Positions 55,113 through 62,861 of a stretch of 64,000 bases of DNA are shown here, one piece after another (the stretch's first letter is position 1; each line of letters opens with the position of its first letter). The position numbers and the translations under genes are program-made. The stretch comes from JBBRQP01 sp038226175 (GTDB taxonomy: Bacteria; Cyanobacteriota; Cyanobacteriia; Gloeobacterales; Anthocerotibacteraceae). The stretch is taken from assembly GCA_038226175.1 (NCBI GenBank), contig JBBRQP010000001.1, forward strand, positions 1 to 64,000. Direction: 5' to 3'. Below the pieces are notes generated by a model. It was given only the letters and a program-made list of their open reading frames with translations, did not search any database and was not told the DNA's origin.

Positions 55113-55865
55113 ATGAACAATCTCTGGCTGAGTGCAGGATTGACCCTAGTCCTAAACCTGATGATGGCTCCAGCTTGGGGATTACCGACGCTTGATGCCT
55201 ACGCGCTACCAAAAAAAACCGTACCTCCCAAAGTAACGCCCACTAAACCAGGGGCAAAAGATCTTTTACCCAATCTTGATAATTATGCTGTAGATAATAG
55301 TCATGACCCTGATAGTTTTGATCACGAACAATTACTGACGGGTATGAGTACCTTTCAGGTGCTAGGCAATCAATCTTTGCTGCTGAGTCCCGGTGTGACC
55401 ACAACGATTCCTGTCTCGGGTCAATTTAATGGTCGTCGCCTCACTAATGCTAAACTCGTTGGTTATTTTATTAGCGAAAATGCAGCATCTGGACGGTTTA
55501 TTTTGACCCGATTACTCAGCCCAGGACGCGCCTACTTGGTCGAAGGTGAAACTGATTTACTCCCAGCTCGCGTCGAAGACCTAGCGAGTATCGGCAATGA
55601 TCCAGCAAGGTCTTCGCGTAATCGTTATCAACAAACCGCTGATTTAATCAATGCGACCAATTATTTGATTGGGCATTTAGGTTACTACAATCCCTATTAC
55701 AGTCAAGCCGTTGAGGCTAATCCCTTCGCTCGGGCGACCCAACGGTCACAATCAAAAGCGATCTATCAAGAATTACAACGCCGTCAACAACAAGGTCAAA
55801 CCGTCCTCATTAGTGAGGTACAACCCGGTCAGAGCTTGCGGGTTACCTTCACGAGCGTGCGATGA
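55113..55865 (+). CDS. Hypothetical secreted protein
   Basis: A 250-residue exported protein. The signal peptide is NNLWLSAGLTLVLNLMMAPAWG, cleaved near 24. A Pro/Lys-rich stretch and an acidic region follow (about 30-80); then SLLLSPGVTTTIPVSGQFNGRR and a Gln-rich helical end. No named domain. The stop overlaps the SOD-like gene by 4 bases, so they form one operon. Confidence 0.65.
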   Translation: MNNLWLSAGLTLVLNLMMAPAWGLPTLDAYALPKKTVPPKVTPTKPGAKDLLPNLDNYAVDNSHDPDSFDHEQLLTGMSTFQVLGNQSLLLSPGVTTTIPVSGQFNGRRLTNAKLVGYFISENAASGRFILTRLLSPGRAYLVEGETDLLPARVEDLASIGNDPARSSRNRYQQTADLINATNYLIGHLGYYNPYYSQAVEANPFARATQRSQSKAIYQELQRRQQQGQTVLISEVQPGQSLRVTFTSVR

Positions 55866-56428
55866 ATCGGTTGTATCACCACTCTGTCAAGTCATTTGCA
55901 CTCACCGGATTAGTGGGTATTCCTGAAGACGTGCTTGCCCAACAAATTACTGAGTATGAAGTTTGTGTGCGCCGTGTCAATGAGCAAAATCTTCACTTAC
56001 GAGAGCTGTTAATAGCTGACCAAGCCCACTCTGAGCTATTCCAAGAGCTTAAACAGGCCGTAACGCGAGATTATCAACAGCTACACCTCTATGAACTGCA
56101 CCTCGAAAACCTGCGTGCTCAGGGTGGTGAATTGCCCTCCGCCTCACCACTATTTGCGATGATTGTGGACAGCTTTGGTGCCTATGCTACTTGGGAGCGT
56201 GAGTTTTTGGCAATCAGCCGTTGGTCAGAAAGTGCTTGGGTCATACTTGCTCAGGATATGCGCCATGGTGTTGTCGGTAATTATGGGGTAGTTGATGCCC
56301 TAATACCTGTGGGTTTGGCTGGGCTTTTGGTGCTAAAGCTCGGCAATGGCATCCCTGCCGAAACTTTTTTGAGCCAAATTCATTGGGCTCTTTGTGCTAA
56401 TCGTCTAGTTCTAAAAGAGCGTTTATAA
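55862..56428 (+). CDS. Fe/Mn superoxide-dismutase-like protein with missing metal ligands
   Basis: A 188-residue protein that follows the Fe/Mn SOD layout. The N-terminal half has LHLYELHLENLRAQGGELP, like the His-x-x-Tyr-Phe-x-Asn-Leu helix of SOD. The C-terminal half has SFGAYATWEREFLAISRWSE and SAWVILAQD, as in SODs. Where SODs have Asp-x-Trp-Glu-His-Ala-Tyr, this reads LVLKLGNGIPA, so the Asp and His metal ligands are absent. It is probably a non-catalytic relative. It is translationally coupled to the secreted protein gene. Confidence 0.5.
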   Translation: MNRLYHHSVKSFALTGLVGIPEDVLAQQITEYEVCVRRVNEQNLHLRELLIADQAHSELFQELKQAVTRDYQQLHLYELHLENLRAQGGELPSASPLFAMIVDSFGAYATWEREFLAISRWSESAWVILAQDMRHGVVGNYGVVDALIPVGLAGLLVLKLGNGIPAETFLSQIHWALCANRLVLKERL

Positions 56429-56465
56429 TGGCGAGAGCAAGTCTAAGTTAAATTAAGGAACTGCG

Positions 56466-57161
56466 ATGGATGTCACGAAACTGATCAACCCGCCCCAACG
56501 CCCAGAAGTGACTGCCGATATTTCTGAGAGTGTGATTTTGACCAGTGTCAATGATTTATATAACTGGGCAAGGCTCTCCAGTGTTTGGCCATTACTATAC
56601 GGCACAGCCTGTTGCTTTATCGAATTTGCAGCTCTACTTGGTTCGCGGTTTGACTTTGACCGCATTGGTCTGGTTCCTCGGGCTACCCCGCGCCAAGCTG
56701 ATTTATTGATTACAGCGGGTACGGTCAATATGAAAATGGCGCCAGCTCTGATTAATCTCTACGAACAAATGGCCGAACCTAAATACGTAATTGCGATGGG
56801 TGCCTGTACGATTACAGGCGGTATGTTCTCGACTGACTCTTATTGCACCGTGCGTGGCGTCGATAAGCTGATACCCGTTGATGTTTATATTCCCGGCTGC
56901 CCGCCCCGCCCAGAGGCGATCATTGATGCGATTGTTAAGCTGCGCAAAAAAATTGGTAATGAAGATTTCCGCGAGCGTTATCCAATTATCCAAAAATCTC
57001 ATCGCTACTATATGGCCTCGCACCAAATGAAGGTGGTTCCCGATATTTTGACCGGGGTTTATCTAGAATCGGCAAGCCGTCAAGCACCACCGCTTGCTCT
57101 TACCGAAACTACAGCACTACCATTACCTACTTTGAAGGTCAGCGAAACCGAAAAAGCCTAG
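56466..57161 (+). CDS. ndhK: NAD(P)H-quinone oxidoreductase subunit K
   Basis: NdhK is a [4Fe-4S] N2 cluster subunit of the NDH-1 complex in cyclic electron flow and respiration. The 231-residue protein has the adjacent cysteines in YGTACCFIEFAAL (Cys55, Cys56), a third in MGACTITGG and a fourth in YIPGCPPRPEAI. Full length and intact. It is separate from ndhC and ndhJ here, unlike many cyanobacteria; they may lie elsewhere. A terminator hairpin follows. Confidence 0.96.
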   Translation: MDVTKLINPPQRPEVTADISESVILTSVNDLYNWARLSSVWPLLYGTACCFIEFAALLGSRFDFDRIGLVPRATPRQADLLITAGTVNMKMAPALINLYEQMAEPKYVIAMGACTITGGMFSTDSYCTVRGVDKLIPVDVYIPGCPPRPEAIIDAIVKLRKKIGNEDFRERYPIIQKSHRYYMASHQMKVVPDILTGVYLESASRQAPPLALTETTALPLPTLKVSETEKA

Positions 57162-57175
57162 ATTTTGTACAAAAA

Positions 57176-57222
57176 AAAAGCTACTACGCCTCCAACCAAA
57201 ACCCCACCACGTAGCAGCTTTT
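57176..57222 (+). terminator. Terminator hairpin after ndhK
   Basis: AAAAGCTACTACG (57176-57188) pairs with CGTAGCAGCTTTT (57210-57222), with one G-T type mismatch. The arm's own T run ends the structure. It begins 15 bases after the ndhK stop. Confidence 0.65.
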
Positions 57223-57309
57223 AGCCATCTGTGTCTCTCACGGAGGTAGCTTAAAACCTTACCTAAGCAGTAAAGTCGATTAACCTCTTGGCATTGATTA
57301 TCACTGAAA

Positions 57310-57325
57310 AGTCAAACATTTGACT
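57310..57325. repeat. Perfect 7-bp palindrome
   Basis: AGTCAAA (57310-57316), CA, TTTGACT (57319-57325) in the gene-free stretch between ndhK and the minus-strand membrane protein. No T run follows. It may be a regulator binding site. The rest of the 57223-57440 gap shows nothing else. Confidence 0.4.
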
Positions 57326-57440
57326 ATCGTTGATTTTACCTATTTGGATCTACGTAGAGCCTAGTGTAGCTACCCTAAACGCCATGCAGGATAGACACTA
57401 TATCCAAATCTAACTAGGATGGTACCCTACGTAATCATAC

Positions 57441-57854
57441 TTACAAAAGAATCATCTTAATCTGTAGCAAGCTATAGAAGCATCCAGCTAATAACAAATG
57501 ATTACCAGTCCAAGCTAAAATATGCTCTGGTGCCTCAGGAGATCTGAGGTGGCGGGCAATCAACCACCAACTTAAACCAATCCAGCCAATCGTCAACGCT
57601 AAGGTTGGTCTATCTAAAATACCTGCTAAATCAAAATAATTGGCGGCCAGACTCATATACAAAATCGTCAAGATAATACTCAAGGTCGTGAAATAGTCTT
57701 CGGCAGGTAGTAGCCCCATGCCATGGATAATTCGTCCATCAAAATATTTAACCATGCCACCGAGCGTGATCACAGCAAAGGTACACACTAGGCCATCCAT
57801 ACCCCATACTCCCGATAGGTATTTATCGCTATTGTAACCCTTGTTTTTGACCAT
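57441..57854 (-). CDS. Hypothetical membrane protein, 137 residues
   Basis: A 137-residue integral membrane protein with about four hydrophobic segments (residues 20-35, 53-72, 83-101, 113-135). I recognise no family. Its ATG lies 2 bases after the yidD stop, so the two are probably translated together. Small membrane proteins next to yidD may take part in protein insertion, but that is speculation. Confidence 0.65.
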   Translation of the reverse strand: MVKNKGYNSDKYLSGVWGMDGLVCTFAVITLGGMVKYFDGRIIHGMGLLPAEDYFTTLSIILTILYMSLAANYFDLAGILDRPTLALTIGWIGLSWWLIARHLRSPEAPEHILAWTGNHLLLAGCFYSLLQIKMILL

Positions 57855-57856
57855 CT

Positions 57857-58102
57857 CTAGGACTTATGCATCCAAGGCCAAGAAAATGTAAGCGGTACAG
57901 GGTCAAATCCACCCGGATAACCAGGATGACACCGACAAATTCGTAGGGTTCCCAAATAGAGTCCACGTCCAGAACCATGACGGTGAATTGCCTCAAGGGT
58001 GTACTGAGAGCAGGTCGGGTAATAACGACAATGCGCCCCTAATAAGGGTGAGATTCCTAACTGATAAGCCCGAATTAAGGTGAGTAAGATGGGTTTGAAC
58101 AT
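57857..58102 (-). CDS. yidD: Membrane protein insertion efficiency factor YidD
   Basis: An 81-residue YidD protein with the conserved LIRAYQLGISPLLGAHCRYYPTCS cut here as AYQLGISPLL and CRYYPTCSQYTLEAI, plus RICRCHPGYPGGFDPVP. The three Cys positions and the Gly-Gly-x-Asp-Pro end are typical. YidD supports the insertase YidC at the membrane. It lies upstream of the 137-residue membrane protein. Confidence 0.94.
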   Translation of the reverse strand: MFKPILLTLIRAYQLGISPLLGAHCRYYPTCSQYTLEAIHRHGSGRGLYLGTLRICRCHPGYPGGFDPVPLTFSWPWMHKS

Positions 58103-58164
58103 GGCAGGCTACAGGGCAATGGTAAACTACGTAACGAAGACTTCTAGTCTAGCGGGTAATAGTT

Positions 58165-58998
58165 GTGACATGGCTGACCGACGTTTTTACTCCCACCAAG
58201 CCTGTAATTGGGGTTGTGCATCTTTTGCCATTGCCAGGTTCATCACGTTGGGGCGGCTCACTTGAGCTAGTACTAGCACGTGCCGAACAGGAGGCAACGG
58301 CCTTAGCCACCGGCGGTGTTGATGGCATCATGGTCGAAAATTTTCATGATACGCCTTTTACAAAAGGTAGCGTTGACCCAGCGGTGATCGCTGCGATGAG
58401 TTTGGCCGTCAAGCGAATTAAGCAACTGGTGCATGTGCCAATTGGGATCAATGTGCTGCGTAATGATGCTCACAGCGCCTTGGCTATTGCTTGTTGTACC
58501 GAAGCGAACTTTATTCGGGTCAATATCCTGACTGGTGTGACCGTGACCGATCAGGGAATTATCGAAGGCTGTGCCTACGAATTATTGCGTTACCGACGTC
58601 AACTTGGCAGTACAGTCAAGATCCTAGCTGATGTTTGGGTTAAGCATGGCAATCCTTTAGCACCAGTTAGTTTTTTGCAACAAGCTCAGGAAACCGTTGA
58701 ACGTGGACTCGCGGATGGTCTGATTATTTCTGGTACGATGACCGGTCATGCTCCGGCTGTCGGTGATTTGCAAGCTGTACAGAAGCTAGGGGTGCCAGTG
58801 CTGATCGGTTCTGGGGCGACTGCCGAAAATGTACACCAGTTGTTACCTTGGTGTGATGGCGTAATTGTTGCCAGTTCTCTCAAACGTAATGGGCAACTTA
58901 GTCAAACTATTGATCCAATCCGGGTGCAAAACTTTATGGAAACTGTCGGTCATTTGACACGTCCGGTCATTGAAAAAACAGAGCCTCGCCTAAGCTGA
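58165..58998 (+). CDS. btpA: Photosystem I biogenesis protein BtpA
   Basis: BtpA stabilises photosystem I reaction-centre proteins on the thylakoid membrane of cyanobacteria. The 277-residue protein has the BtpA/TIM-barrel motifs VIGVVHLLPLPGS, GGVDGIMVENFHDTPF, and GSGATAENVHQLL. It starts at GTG 58165; the ATG five bases later is in another frame. Start opposite to yidD. Confidence 0.93.
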   Translation: MTWLTDVFTPTKPVIGVVHLLPLPGSSRWGGSLELVLARAEQEATALATGGVDGIMVENFHDTPFTKGSVDPAVIAAMSLAVKRIKQLVHVPIGINVLRNDAHSALAIACCTEANFIRVNILTGVTVTDQGIIEGCAYELLRYRRQLGSTVKILADVWVKHGNPLAPVSFLQQAQETVERGLADGLIISGTMTGHAPAVGDLQAVQKLGVPVLIGSGATAENVHQLLPWCDGVIVASSLKRNGQLSQTIDPIRVQNFMETVGHLTRPVIEKTEPRLS

Positions 58999-59031
58999 AA
59001 CCCTGTTCTTTTGATAACTATGATCGCACTA

Positions 59032-59592
59032 TTAGACAGTTTGTTTTTTGCGGCGACCCAAGGCCAAACCACCTAAACTGAGGAGTGCCAAACCAGCCAT
59101 AGAGGTCGGCTCGGGTACAGCGGTGATAACACGGATTTGATCCGTATTGGTGCCAGCTTTCAAAGTAAAGGTCAAGGTATTACCGACAAAACTAAAGGTA
59201 TTGCTAGTTTCGAGACCTGCTGCAAAGGAAGTATTGTAGCTGACAGAGCTTAGGCCAGTTACAGCTGCACTTTGATTTAATAAAGGCTGCGTATCAGCAA
59301 TACCTAAAATCGCGGTGTCAAAGGTGATGCTACCGGAAATAGCTGTACCAGGCGTAACAGGGTCAAAACTAAGAAAATAGCTGTTGACACTGGTGGAACC
59401 AACCGTAACGCCCTGCTGCTCAGCAAAAGCAAAAGCTGTGGTGTCACTCTCAAGACTACCTGCAGTCACAGAAACTGGGGGAACAGGCAAAACGGTAATG
59501 CTGGTGCTGCCTAAGATCGCTGCCGAGGTGGGCAAAGTTGATATGATCACTAGGGCTGAAATTAGTCCGGCAACTGGGATCAGATGCTTCAT
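59032..59592 (-). CDS. PEP-CTERM sorting domain protein
   Basis: A 186-residue exported protein with an N-terminal signal peptide (VAGLISALVIISTLPTSA) and a C-terminal sorting signal VPEPTSMAGLALLSLGGLALG followed by Arg-Arg-Lys-Lys. Its Pro-Glu-Pro motif, helix and basic end match the PEP-CTERM/exosortase anchor. The middle is Ser/Thr-rich beta sequence with no known domain. Probably a surface or matrix protein. Confidence 0.9.
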   Translation of the reverse strand: MKHLIPVAGLISALVIISTLPTSAAILGSTSITVLPVPPVSVTAGSLESDTTAFAFAEQQGVTVGSTSVNSYFLSFDPVTPGTAISGSITFDTAILGIADTQPLLNQSAAVTGLSSVSYNTSFAAGLETSNTFSFVGNTLTFTLKAGTNTDQIRVITAVPEPTSMAGLALLSLGGLALGRRKKQTV

Positions 59593-59780
59593 CTCGACAC
59601 TCCTTAGACAAACTCAAGTATCAGGTGTAGGTGGAAGCAACAGGGGTAGTGGAGCTTCACAGGTAATACTAAGGCATTGATGACATGATCACAAGTCTTG
59701 TGGCATACGTAAATATGCAAAATTTATTGTTTCGAGCTGAGGAGAAGGTTAGGCTTAAGTGAGGTAGTCAAGGTAAGCCC

Positions 59781-61115
59781 ATGGTTTTCGATTGGTTTAG
59801 CCGTCGCTTTAAAAAAGATGGCGCTCCTGAAAATGCAGAAGTAGTCACCGAGACTGAGTTTCTGACTATTGAAAAGACTCCACAACAGAGCGATCAACCC
59901 ATAGCAGTTGAACCTGAACCAACGCCTGAAATTGCGACTAATTGGCAGGATATCCTAGGTTATCAGCCCGCGCATCCCTATCCCTCCTCACCAGTTAGTG
60001 AACCAGAGGCTGTGAATACCGCATTTGTGACCCAACCTGAGCCAGTTGCAGAGATCGCGCCAGAAGAAGCGTTGATACTAGCTGATACGGAAGATCAAGA
60101 TGAGGAGTACGAAGAAGAAGGTTTCCAATGGTCTGAGGAAATTCTTGCAGCTCAAGGACGTAATGGCGACGAAATAGACCCAGACGAACTAACTTGGCTA
60201 CAAAAATTACGGGCTGGTTTGGGACGTACACGCCAAGGGTTAGTTGCACCTTTACTGATGTTGATGAATTTTGTCGGTAAAGGACCCATTAGCTTAGAGC
60301 AGCTAGATGACCTTGAGACGATTTTGTTGCAGGCCGATGTGGGTGTAAGCACCAGTGAAAAGATCTTGCAAACCCTGAAACAACAAGCGATTCAAGCGGG
60401 TGGTCTCAAGGGTGACCAAGTTTTACCCCTAGTCAAGCAGCTCTTGCGCGAACAGCTCGATAGTGTTGATCCTTGGTTTGCACCCGAGCGGGGCGTTCTA
60501 AATATTTGGTTGGTTGTTGGGGTTAATGGCACGGGCAAAACCACGACTATTGGTAAAATTGCCCATCTAGCCCAAAAATCCGGTTACAAAACTTTGATCG
60601 CTGCCGCCGATACCTTTCGTGCCGCCGCAGTCGAGCAGGTCAAAGCCTGGGGTGAGCGTTCGGATGTCGAAGTGATTGCCAATCCACAGGCAGGAGCTGA
60701 CCCGGCAGCCGTCGTCTACGATGCATTAGCCGCCGCTCAGGTACGCAAAACTGACCTCTTGTTAGTGGATACGGCTGGACGCTTACAAAACAAAAAAAAT
60801 CTGATGGCTGAACTTACTAAAATTCGGCGGGTTATTGATAGTCGCAGTGAAAATGCCAATGTCGAAGCGTTACTGGTACTTGATGCCACAACGGGACAAA
60901 ATGGCCTAAGTCAAGCACGGTTATTTACGGAAGCTGCTGATCTGAGTGGTATTGTTCTGACTAAGCTTGATGGCACGGCGAAAGGTGGCATTGCAATTGC
61001 GATTGTTAACGAGTTGGGTTTGCCGATCCGGTTTGTGGGTGTGGGTGAAAAAATAGATGACCTGCGACCTTTTTCGAGCTACGAATTTGTTGAGGCTATG
61101 TTTGCTGACTTGTAA
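59781..61115 (+). CDS. ftsY: Signal recognition particle receptor FtsY
   Basis: FtsY receives ribosome/SRP complexes at the membrane and is a GTPase. The 444-residue protein has an acidic N-terminal region (about 1-135), the N domain, and the G domain with P-loop GVNGTGKTTTIGKIA (about residue 248), the DTFRAAAVEQVK loop, DTAGRLQNK, TKLDGTAKGG and GVGEKIDDLRPF. All motifs are intact. Gly-Thr-Gly in the P-loop replaces the commoner Gly-Val-Gly. Confidence 0.95.
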   Translation: MVFDWFSRRFKKDGAPENAEVVTETEFLTIEKTPQQSDQPIAVEPEPTPEIATNWQDILGYQPAHPYPSSPVSEPEAVNTAFVTQPEPVAEIAPEEALILADTEDQDEEYEEEGFQWSEEILAAQGRNGDEIDPDELTWLQKLRAGLGRTRQGLVAPLLMLMNFVGKGPISLEQLDDLETILLQADVGVSTSEKILQTLKQQAIQAGGLKGDQVLPLVKQLLREQLDSVDPWFAPERGVLNIWLVVGVNGTGKTTTIGKIAHLAQKSGYKTLIAAADTFRAAAVEQVKAWGERSDVEVIANPQAGADPAAVVYDALAAAQVRKTDLLLVDTAGRLQNKKNLMAELTKIRRVIDSRSENANVEALLVLDATTGQNGLSQARLFTEAADLSGIVLTKLDGTAKGGIAIAIVNELGLPIRFVGVGEKIDDLRPFSSYEFVEAMFADL

Positions 61116-61250
61116 ACTCGAGCAAGTTTGACGCGCTGTCTTTTGCTTTGGGCAGGAGTTTATCCTAAGGTGATGCTCATGCGGTTTCAGTCTGTAATCT
61201 TTTTTTGCTAAAAGCTCTTGCAAACCGTGTGTCATTCATTGAGGTTTTTT

Positions 61251-61580
61251 GTGAATAACAAATTCGCTATTTTGCTTGTCTTGGCAACTTGCGCAACACC
61301 TGCTGTCTTGTCCGCACCTGATCTCGCTGTTGGTAAATCTGTTTTTGGTGCTAATTGTGCTGCCTGTCATGCCGGAGGCCGTAATAATATCAAAGCAGAA
61401 AAAAATCTCAAATTAGCGGCTCTCAAACAATATCAAATGGATGCCCCGGCTGCCATCGTCAAGCAGGTTACCTATGGCAAGCCACCGATGCCCGCATTTG
61501 GCAAAAAGCTAACACCTGTCCAGATTGAAAGTGTTGCTGCCTATGTTTTGGCTCAGGCCAATAAGGACTGGAAAAATTAA
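61251..61580 (+). CDS. petJ: Cytochrome c6
   Basis: Soluble electron carrier between cytochrome b6f and photosystem I in the thylakoid lumen. The heme site is CAACHAG, and the Met ligand is in KPPMPAFGKKL. I chose GTG 61251 because GAGG sits about 6 bases upstream and the signal peptide (NNKFAILLVLATCATPAVLSA) then begins at once; a TTG at 61218 would add 11 residues. The product is 109 residues including the signal. A strong terminator follows. Confidence 0.93.
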   Translation: MNNKFAILLVLATCATPAVLSAPDLAVGKSVFGANCAACHAGGRNNIKAEKNLKLAALKQYQMDAPAAIVKQVTYGKPPMPAFGKKLTPVQIESVAAYVLAQANKDWKN

Positions 61581-61628
61581 TCCTTTAAATTAATCCTTTC
61601 TAGCTCCTCTAACAATTTTTCTCTCGCT

Positions 61629-61653
61629 GCCCCACTCAGGTGGGGCTTTTTTT
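61629..61653 (+). terminator. Rho-independent terminator of petJ
   Basis: GCCCCAC (61629-61635), loop TCAG, GTGGGGC (61640-61646), then seven T. A textbook intrinsic terminator. Confidence 0.92.
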
Positions 61654-61745
61654 GTCTAGCAATCGGGGTTAAGTTATTTACAAATTCTCACTAGAGCCTC
61701 ACGCCTTCTCACACCTCGCCAAAGCACGAATGCTAAAGTTAGATT

Positions 61746-62339
61746 ATGCGTTGGAACAGCTTCATGAAGAATGAGTTTAAGTTTGCGATAGTAGGAACCG
61801 TTGCCGGACTTCTCTTGTGGGGTGTTTGGGCGGTTACTAACAATAAGTCTGAGACAACTATCACGATCAACACACCAGAATCTTCTTCAGTAATGCCGAT
61901 ACCGCCGGAGCCTCCGACACCACCAACTCCGCCCTCTACACCTACCACGAACAACCATAAATTTAATTTAAAAGATGTTGATCTCAGCGGTGTCAATCTC
62001 AGTGGCAGTGATTTGAGCGGTCTTAACTTGACAGGCAAAGATTTTAGTGGAGCTAATTTAGAAAATGTGAATCTCAAAGGCGCTAATCTCAAGGATAGTG
62101 ATCTCTCAGGTGCCAATCTTAGTAAAACTAATTTTAGTGGGGCTAACCTAACTTCGGTGGATCTCAGTGGTGCCAATATCGAATCATCGGATCTTAGCCA
62201 AAGTAACTTAACAGATGCTGATCTCAGTGGCGCTAATATGCAAAAAGTTAATCTCAATGGTGCAATCCTAAAAAATACTGATCTTGAGGGCGCCAATATT
62301 GATGAGGAAACGATGAAACAGATCGCTTCACATAAATAA
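61746..62339 (+). CDS. Pentapeptide-repeat protein with membrane anchor
   Basis: A 197-residue protein. An N-terminal helix (FAIVGTVAGLLLWGVWAV, about 14-31) is followed by a Pro-rich linker (about 50-70) and about 20 pentapeptide repeats of the form Ala-(Asp/Asn)-Leu-x-x, e.g. LSGANLSKTNF. Such repeats form a right-handed quadrilateral helix. The start may be ATG 61746 or ATG 61764. The next gene codes for a similar protein 15 bases on. Confidence 0.85.
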   Translation: MRWNSFMKNEFKFAIVGTVAGLLLWGVWAVTNNKSETTITINTPESSSVMPIPPEPPTPPTPPSTPTTNNHKFNLKDVDLSGVNLSGSDLSGLNLTGKDFSGANLENVNLKGANLKDSDLSGANLSKTNFSGANLTSVDLSGANIESSDLSQSNLTDADLSGANMQKVNLNGAILKNTDLEGANIDEETMKQIASHK

Positions 62340-62354
62340 AAAGGAATCGCTCTC

Positions 62355-62861
62355 ATGCATCGCTTTGTCAAATTGTTTCTCGCTGGCATAGTTTCTGTTT
62401 GTCAAACTGTTGATATCCAAGCTCAAACACTCCCGATTATCAAACAATTTGAACTTGGGGTTAAAAAGATCTTTAATGTTGAGCAAGTGACTCAGACAGG
62501 CATTGATTTGAGAGGCGCTAATTTAAATGATTTGGATTTACGCGGTGTCAATCTCAGCGGCAAAGATCTGACGGGTGCTAATCTCAATAATGTACAACTT
62601 CAAGGGGCTAGATTAGTCGGCACTAATCTCACTGGTGCTAATCTGACGAATGTAAACCTGCAGGGTGCTAACTTGGAACGAGCTATTCTCAAAGGCGCTA
62701 ATTTAGGACAAGCTGACTTTAGAAATAGTAATTTAACATCGGTAAATCTCAGTGGTGCTAACATTCAACAGACGCAGTTTAAGGGAGCTAAGACTAACCG
62801 ACTCAATTTGTCGGGGGCTAACCTAGATGCGCCGAGTTTGCGCAACTTAACTCAAAACTAA
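62355..62861 (+). CDS. Pentapeptide-repeat protein, secreted
   Basis: A 168-residue protein. Residues 1-24 form a signal peptide (FVKLFLAGIVSVCQTVDIQA), and most of the rest (about 50-160) is pentapeptide repeats of the form Gly-Ala-(Asn/Asp)-Leu. It is a paralogue of the preceding protein and probably shares its message. It ends tail to tail with the helicase gene, overlapping by 4 bases. Function unknown. Confidence 0.85.
   Translation: MHRFVKLFLAGIVSVCQTVDIQAQTLPIIKQFELGVKKIFNVEQVTQTGIDLRGANLNDLDLRGVNLSGKDLTGANLNNVQLQGARLVGTNLTGANLTNVNLQGANLERAILKGANLGQADFRNSNLTSVNLSGANIQQTQFKGAKTNRLNLSGANLDAPSLRNLTQN

Noticed and set aside
57223..57440. A non-coding RNA gene between ndhK and the membrane protein
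   Set aside because: Only one short palindrome is visible; no promoter/terminator pair frames a transcript.
61739..62389. A 216-codon open frame opposite the first pentapeptide gene
   Set aside because: It mirrors the repeat periodicity (Leu-Ala-Pro-Leu-Arg pattern), which is what an antisense reading of pentapeptide repeats gives.
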